Under the pieces are notes generated by a model. The model saw nothing but the letters and a program-made list of their open reading frames with translations. It was not told where the DNA came from and made no database searches. The position numbers and the translations under genes are program-made. A stretch of 64,000 nucleotides of DNA from CALUVN01 sp944323595 (GTDB lineage: Bacteria; Cyanobacteriota; Vampirovibrionia; Gastranaerophilales; Gastranaerophilaceae), in NCBI GenBank assembly GCA_963931255.1, contig OZ006972.1:1674001-1738000 (forward strand), given 5' to 3'. Below, one piece after another: positions 59,681 through 64,000 of the stretch; position 1 is the stretch's first letter; each line of letters opens with the position of its first letter.

Positions 59681-60697
59681 ATGGGAATGGCAGCATCACA
59701 AGCGAGATTTTTAGGACTGACAGCAAGAAAGACTAACGTTGAATTTGAAGGTCAGCAGATTAACCAACAAAGAACAACATTGTCTAACCAATCCGCAAAC
59801 TACTACAATCAGTTGTTAGGAATGAGCGTACCGGTGGCACCGTCAGTCGAAGATTATACAAAGACAGTGTATACGTTCAACGACGGCGCATTGACAAACA
59901 CCATCACATCATTGGTAGCGACCGGCAACGGCGAATATACAGTCAGCTACCTCCGCGAATGGAACGATGACTTTGCAGCAGTATCAGCAGCAACAAGTAT
60001 TATCACTAACGATGGCGGCGCATACTATGTAGGCGATACCCCGTTGAGAAAACTTGGCGACACTGCAAATCCTGACGATGATCCATATTTGTCAACAGTT
60101 GACGATCTGGATGGTTTGAAACGCGAAGAACAAGCCTACCTTGACGCGTTGAACGAAAAATACGGCGATGCGAATGCTGAATGGTATGTAAGATACGTTC
60201 AAAACTCAACATCAGGAGCTTACATCCCATACTTCTATAAAGCAAGTGAAGTAGAGGATGCAACGAAATATGAAACAGATACCGGCCGATCAATAGCCAA
60301 TATAAACTGTTATACAATGGGCACAGACAAAAATGTAGAAGAAGTCAAAGCCTTAGAGGGCTGCCGAGTCGAGCAGGATTCAACAGGTCGTTATATATCA
60401 ATAGCGTTACCACAAGAAGATGGAACAACAGTAAAATACGCCCTGACAACAGCAACAGTAACCGATCAGGAAAAATATGACGATGCAATGAACCAATACG
60501 AATATGACAAATATTTGTATGACCAAACAATACAGGAAATCAACGCAAAAATCGAGATAACCCAAGCAGAAGATAAGAACTTAGAATTGCGATTGAAACA
60601 ACTGGATACAGAACAAAATGCAATCCAAACAGAAATGGATGCAGTAGAAAAGGTAATCGAAAAGAATACGGAATCCACATTCAAGACATTCGGTTAG
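59681..60697 (+). CDS. MGMAASQ-family coiled-coil protein, copy 2
   Basis: 338 residues. Its first ~50 and last ~75 residues are nearly identical to copy 1 at 20768-21796, while the centre (~70-255) is strongly divergent. Its codons favour A- and C-ending forms (aca, gca, aac, tac) more than copy 1, which uses more T-ending codons. It is followed by a long inverted repeat, ACGAC...GTCGT terminators and a repeat array, the same order as behind copy 1. The shared flanks suggest segmental duplication or recombination between the two loci. Function unknown. Confidence 0.8.
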   Translation: MGMAASQARFLGLTARKTNVEFEGQQINQQRTTLSNQSANYYNQLLGMSVPVAPSVEDYTKTVYTFNDGALTNTITSLVATGNGEYTVSYLREWNDDFAAVSAATSIITNDGGAYYVGDTPLRKLGDTANPDDDPYLSTVDDLDGLKREEQAYLDALNEKYGDANAEWYVRYVQNSTSGAYIPYFYKASEVEDATKYETDTGRSIANINCYTMGTDKNVEEVKALEGCRVEQDSTGRYISIALPQEDGTTVKYALTTATVTDQEKYDDAMNQYEYDKYLYDQTIQEINAKIEITQAEDKNLELRLKQLDTEQNAIQTEMDAVEKVIEKNTESTFKTFG

Positions 60698-60699
60698 AG

Positions 60700-60780
60700 T
60701 AATGAATAGTGCATATTAAGCAGCTATTCAGTCTCTAACTGGCGAGATGGGAAAGACTGCTTAACATACACTATTCATTA
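60700..60780 (+). repeat. Long imperfect inverted repeat after MGMAASQ copy 2
   Basis: Left arm 60700-60723 (TAATGAATAGTGCATATTAA, GCAG) pairs with right arm 60757-60780 with about three mismatches over 24 bp. Inner arms AGTCT/AGACT extend it. It starts three bases after the stop codon and would form a very stable RNA hairpin. No T-run follows directly. Confidence 0.75.
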
Positions 60781-60833
60781 GAATAACTGAAAAAATTCCT
60801 TTCCCTTTTTCCTTTTTTCCCTATTGATTTTCC

Positions 60834-60862
60834 AACGACACGTAGAAACGGGTCGTTTTTTA
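60834..60862 (+). terminator. Terminator of MGMAASQ copy 2
   Basis: AACGAC/GTCGTT stem followed by TTTTTTATT. A second, similar terminator (ACGACTAACAAAAGTCGTTTT) lies at 60967-60991, and both are preceded by TTGATTTTCCAACGAC, so the element is duplicated. Confidence 0.75.
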
Positions 60863-60991
60863 TTATCTAAAAGTAGAAAAAAATGAAGAGTTCAATTTAA
60901 TTAATAAAAAACGACGGAAACAGGGTGATTGTGTATCCTGTCTACGTGCGTAGCACTTGATTTTCCAACGACTAACAAAAGTCGTTTTTTT

Positions 60992-61519
60992 GCAAACATG
61001 ATGTTTGCATCAGTACTACTCTTCAATATTCAAATTGACGCCTGCATTAGGTGTTCAAGAATTTTTTCAATATTTTCGAAATTTCGGCTTTTGTAGAAAC
61101 TGTGTTTCCCGCCCCCTTGAGGGGAGGGATTAAGGGAAAGGGATATTGTGATAGGTGCAAACGAAACGTTTGCATCAACACTACTCCTCAACATTTGAAC
61201 CGCCTGCATTAGGTGTTCAAGAATTTTTTCAATATCTTCGAAATTCCGGCTTTTGTAGAAACTGTATTTCCCGCCCCCTTGAGGGGAGGGATTAAGGGAG
61301 GGGGTATGGTGAGAGGTGTAAACGAAACGTTTGCATCAATATTACTCCTCAACATTCAAAAAGTCGCCTGTATTACGTGTTCAAAAATTTTGAATATCTT
61401 GGAACAGCCGGCTTTTGTGTAAACTAATACTCCCCTCTCCCCCACAGAGGTCAATCTGGCGGGGCGAGGGAATAGAATTCCAATGTCTGGAGTCCTCCTG
61501 ATGCAAACATCATGTTTGG
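60992..61519 (-). repeat. Palindrome-bounded repeat array, three units, inverted orientation
   Basis: Palindromes of the GCAAACG-NNN-CGTTTGC type begin at 60992, 61156, 61318 and 61503, giving units of 164, 162 and 185 bp. Each unit carries CATCA..ACTACTC(C/T)TCAA, GTCGCCTG or CGCCTGCATTA, GGTGTTCAAGAATTTT, CCGGCTTTTGT, and a C-rich/G-rich segment (CCCCCTTGAGGGGAGGGA or CCCTCTCCCCCACAGAGG). These match the arrays at 19990 and 24430 read on the opposite strand. The array fills the gap up to nupC, whose stop lies within about ten bases of the last palindrome. Confidence 0.85.
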
Positions 61520-61522
61520 GTG

Positions 61523-62803
61523 TTATTTAAACAAAATACCGACTATTGCGGCTGACATATAACATGTTAACGTTCCGCAGATTAATGCTCTAACCCCTAA
61601 TCTTGCAAGGTTTTTACGCTGGTTTGGTGCTAATTCTCCGATTCCGCCTAATTGTATTGCAATTGAACCGAAATTTCCAAAACTGCATAGAGCAAAACAC
61701 GCTATCAAATAAGCTTTATCAGACAATTGCTGTGGTAAATTTGTCAAATCTACATACGCAACCATCTCATTCAAAACAAGTTTTGTACCCATTAGACTCC
61801 CTACAGTTGTAGCCTCGTGCATAGGTACTCCCATAAAGAATGCAAAGACTGCAAATATTTTTCCTAAAATTAATCTTAGTGATAGTTGGGTCAAATCAAA
61901 TGATGCAAAGTTTATGTGTAAATATTTTACGATGAAGTTGCCCAAGCCGCCTAAAAACCAATCTATCATTGCGACAAGTGCAACTAGCGCCAGAATCATT
62001 GCTATAACGTTTATTGCTACTTTCATCCCCTCTGATGCACCGGCTGAAATTGCATCAAATACATTTATATAAGGCTTTTTGCGTTTGCTGTAAGCAATTG
62101 AAAAGTCCTCGCTGGTTTCAGGAGTATGAGTTTCCGGATAAATTATTTTTGACAATACAAGTGCTCCCGGGGCCGCCATTATTGATGATGCCAGCAAATA
62201 TTGTGCAGGAATTCCAAGTCCTATATAAATCGGCATTGTAGCACCGGAAATACATGCCATACTTCCTGCCATAGATGCGAGAAGTTCTGAACGTGTAAGT
62301 TTTGCCAGATATGGTCTTATCATTATTTGTGCTGCTATTTGTCCGACAAAGGCACTTGCAACATTGGATAAAGCTTCGGCTCCTGATACTGACATAAGCT
62401 TATTCATAGCTTTTCCGAATATCGGCACCACGCGCTGCATAATTCCATAGTAATAAAGAATATTTACAAGTATCATCATAAATATTAAGGAACTCACTAG
62501 CTGGAGTGCGAAAACGTTTGCACCTGCCCCGAAAAGTTCCCCTAGTTTTACATTATCAATCAGATGTCCGAATACAAATGCTCCGCCCTCTTTTGCAAAA
62601 TCAAGAATTTTCTGGATAAATAATCCGATGTTTAAAAACAGAGCACGTCCGAGCGGAACTTTAAAAACAAATACTGCAAGAAGTATTTGTAATGCAAAGC
62701 CTGTACCAACTGTTTTGTAATTGATAGCTTTTCTGTTGTTTGACATCAAAAATGCTATCCCGAATATTAATATAATCCCAAAAATTCCGAAAAATCTATC
62801 CAT
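61523..62803 (-). CDS. nupC: Concentrative nucleoside transporter, NupC/CNT family
   Basis: Proton- or sodium-driven nucleoside importer in the inner membrane. Its 426 residues hold about ten to eleven membrane helices. Typical CNT blocks are present: KNIL-region VNILYYYGIMQRVVPIFGK, ALSNVASAFVGQIAAQ (the GQ-E type binding region), SMACISGATMPIYIGLG, EGMKVAINVIAMILA, and GSLMGTKLVLNEMVAY with SFGNFGSIAIQLGG near the end. It lies behind the starch synthase gene on the same strand; a terminator separates the two. The stop codon is adjacent to a dispersed repeat. Confidence 0.93.
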   Translation of the reverse strand: MDRFFGIFGIILIFGIAFLMSNNRKAINYKTVGTGFALQILLAVFVFKVPLGRALFLNIGLFIQKILDFAKEGGAFVFGHLIDNVKLGELFGAGANVFALQLVSSLIFMMILVNILYYYGIMQRVVPIFGKAMNKLMSVSGAEALSNVASAFVGQIAAQIMIRPYLAKLTRSELLASMAGSMACISGATMPIYIGLGIPAQYLLASSIMAAPGALVLSKIIYPETHTPETSEDFSIAYSKRKKPYINVFDAISAGASEGMKVAINVIAMILALVALVAMIDWFLGGLGNFIVKYLHINFASFDLTQLSLRLILGKIFAVFAFFMGVPMHEATTVGSLMGTKLVLNEMVAYVDLTNLPQQLSDKAYLIACFALCSFGNFGSIAIQLGGIGELAPNQRKNLARLGVRALICGTLTCYMSAAIVGILFK

Positions 62804-62835
62804 ACGACCTCATATATTATTTACTTCCTCATTAT

Positions 62836-62868
62836 ACAAAAAAGGAGTATAAAAATACTCCTTTTTTC
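62836..62868 (-). terminator. Terminator between the synthase and nupC
   Basis: AAAAAAGGAGTA and TACTCCTTTTTT arms around TAAAAA. It is symmetrical, so it works on either strand; here it would end the minus-strand synthase transcript. Confidence 0.8.
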
Positions 62869-62896
62869 ATAAAATGTATAAAAAGTTAATCTTATC

Positions 62897-64000
62897 TTAC
62901 GCTGCAGCTGCCAGATCCGGTAAATCTTTTCTGTCAAAGCCGAGTTTGTCAGTGTATTCGAAGATTGGTCCTTGCTTATCTTTTTGTACCCAGCTGAAGT
63001 CGATTTCAAGATCATTTTGTACCATTTTCTTGTAATCTTCAGGTCTTTCGTAGTACATCTTGAGAGCTTCAACCAGCTTGTTGTAGAAAGATTCTTCGCT
63101 GACATGTGGTGCAAGGAATCCTGTTTTTCCGTCAACAATTGTGTCGTGGAATCCGCCGACATCTGTTGTGATGACAGGGGTACCTTTTGCAAAACATTCA
63201 CCCTGAGTCAAGCCGCAAGGCTCATAAGTTGATGGTGCACAGAAGAATGTACTTGCTGCCATAATTGCAGGGTTTGGCATATTACCTTTGAGTGCGAGTA
63301 CGTGGTTAAGACGTTCTTTATTTTTACCGTAGTCGCCGTTTTTCAAATCGTAGAGGTGCTGTAATTCGTCTGCAGCTTCAGCTGGTCCGCCGACGATAAA
63401 GAATGGCATTTTCTTACCAGGGAATACTTCATCCCAGTTGTCAAACAATCTGAAGATTGCGCCTTTCAGGATTGACAAACCTTTCTGATTTGTTAATCTG
63501 TGAGCAAAAGAAATAACAGGTGCATCGACAAAATCCTGTTCAGATATATTGACATTATTTCCTACAACTTCCGGTTTATCAAGAGTACCGTCCATAATAG
63601 GTTTTACAAATGCGTTATAGAAACGACCTTTGTTTTCGCTTCTCAATTCCATAACCTTATCGATGCCTGTATTTTGGTCATATTCAGCAAGCTCAAGGTC
63701 TTTTACAAAGTTTTTATGAGAAACTGCTTTCATCTCAACTTTATTTTTATCAAGACCATTGATGATACCGCTGATTGTACCGCTATTTTTGCGTCTTTGG
63801 AGCAGCGGGTACAAAATACCTGATTTCATAGGATCATTTATAACTTCGTTAGTGTAATTCTTGGATACAGGAACGAACCAGTCAGAAAGTGCTACACCGT
63901 TGAATAGGTGGTTAAAGTGTTTATCACCGGTACGGCGTTTCATTAATACGGTATTGCACATGTCATCGTTTTCGCCGGTTATTCCGCTGTGAGCATGTTC
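62897..64000 (-). CDS. Glycogen/starch synthase (GT5), C-terminal part, 5' end outside window
   Basis: The reading frame is open to the window edge, so the N-terminus is missing. The visible part belongs to ADP-glucose starch/glycogen synthases: FNHLFNGVALSDWFVPVSKNY, then VISFAHRLTNQKGLSILKGA, and the retaining-GT-B block APSTYEPCGLTQGECFAKGT, PVITTDVGGFHDTI. The E-x7-E catalytic region (EPCGLTQGE) is intact. It elongates alpha-1,4-glucan in the cytoplasm. No other glycogen genes are visible in the window. It ends before a terminator and nupC. Confidence 0.88.
   Translation of the reverse strand, partial: EHAHSGITGENDDMCNTVLMKRRTGDKHFNHLFNGVALSDWFVPVSKNYTNEVINDPMKSGILYPLLQRRKNSGTISGIINGLDKNKVEMKAVSHKNFVKDLELAEYDQNTGIDKVMELRSENKGRFYNAFVKPIMDGTLDKPEVVGNNVNISEQDFVDAPVISFAHRLTNQKGLSILKGAIFRLFDNWDEVFPGKKMPFFIVGGPAEAADELQHLYDLKNGDYGKNKERLNHVLALKGNMPNPAIMAASTFFCAPSTYEPCGLTQGECFAKGTPVITTDVGGFHDTIVDGKTGFLAPHVSEESFYNKLVEALKMYYERPEDYKKMVQNDLEIDFSWVQKDKQGPIFEYTDKLGFDRKDLPDLAAAA

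Overview
This AT-rich window most resembles a chromosome segment of a gut Candidatus Gastranaerophilales bacterium (Melainabacteria/Vampirovibrionia, the non-photosynthetic sister group of Cyanobacteria). That placement is inference. It rests on lineage-typical protein families that I recognise: two paralogues starting MGMAASQARFLGLTARK, a short zinc-knuckle protein (CPHGLPLGACPIC), type IV pilin-like proteins with an FTLAEVLITLGIIGVVAAM leader, and a Gram-negative lipopolysaccharide set (heptose kinase, DUF4330-like protein, O-antigen ligase). The standard genetic code fits. There are no rRNA genes, no CRISPR array and no prophage.

Layout. 0-11.5 kb is mainly housekeeping: L-serine dehydratase (two subunits), pantothenate kinase III, dehydroquinase, a degenerate histidine kinase next to a MalK-type ATPase, rubrerythrin, and a three-gene envelope operon. 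11.5-19.9 kb is one giant minus-strand gene encoding about 2794 residues with a zincin motif (HEMMH). 20-26 kb holds a direct-repeat array, the first MGMAASQ paralogue, folK, a flavoprotein, a REP-associated transposase (RAYT) with its REP array, and a lineage-specific membrane protein. 26.5-37.3 kb holds a membrane glycosyltransferase-like protein, a TonB-like domain protein, a 20-residue-repeat secreted protein, tRNA-Glu, a broken pilin gene, clpC, a TPR protein, pth, an HTH regulator, tRNA-Lys and an intact pilin gene. 37.5-47.9 kb is the most unusual block: small regulators, a calpain-like cysteine protease, a phosphoesterase, and a 2284-residue protein with two complete calpain-type (C2) catalytic domains, followed by a small partner gene. 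48-64 kb holds small proteins, ffh, a ZorA/ZorB-like stator pair, a DUF711 gene, an amylase-like protein, a four-gene lineage-specific cluster, the second MGMAASQ paralogue with a second repeat array, nupC and a partial starch/glycogen synthase.

Main discovery. The two giant proteins share an N-terminal module of about 700 residues (a short helical start domain, a long helical region, a hydrophobic GGIL..TPAAP segment and an acidic/Arg linker). They then diverge into unrelated protease effectors: a zincin plus a Cys-Cys/His C-terminal domain in one, tandem calpain domains in the other. In the second protein the codon style changes near the end of the shared module. This is the architecture of a polymorphic effector or toxin family, and a third stand-alone calpain-like protease lies beside it. 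Delivery route and targets cannot be read from the sequence.

A second theme is repeats at gene 3' ends. A palindrome-bounded repeat of about 145-185 bp occurs at three loci, and a REP family is linked to a transposase gene that carries 24 bp of its own REP sequence inside its coding region. In two cases the repeats overlap or supply a stop codon. Several minus-strand terminators without an obvious gene suggest small RNAs or leader attenuators, and three small proteins (31, 47 and 56 residues) are supported by ribosome-binding sites.
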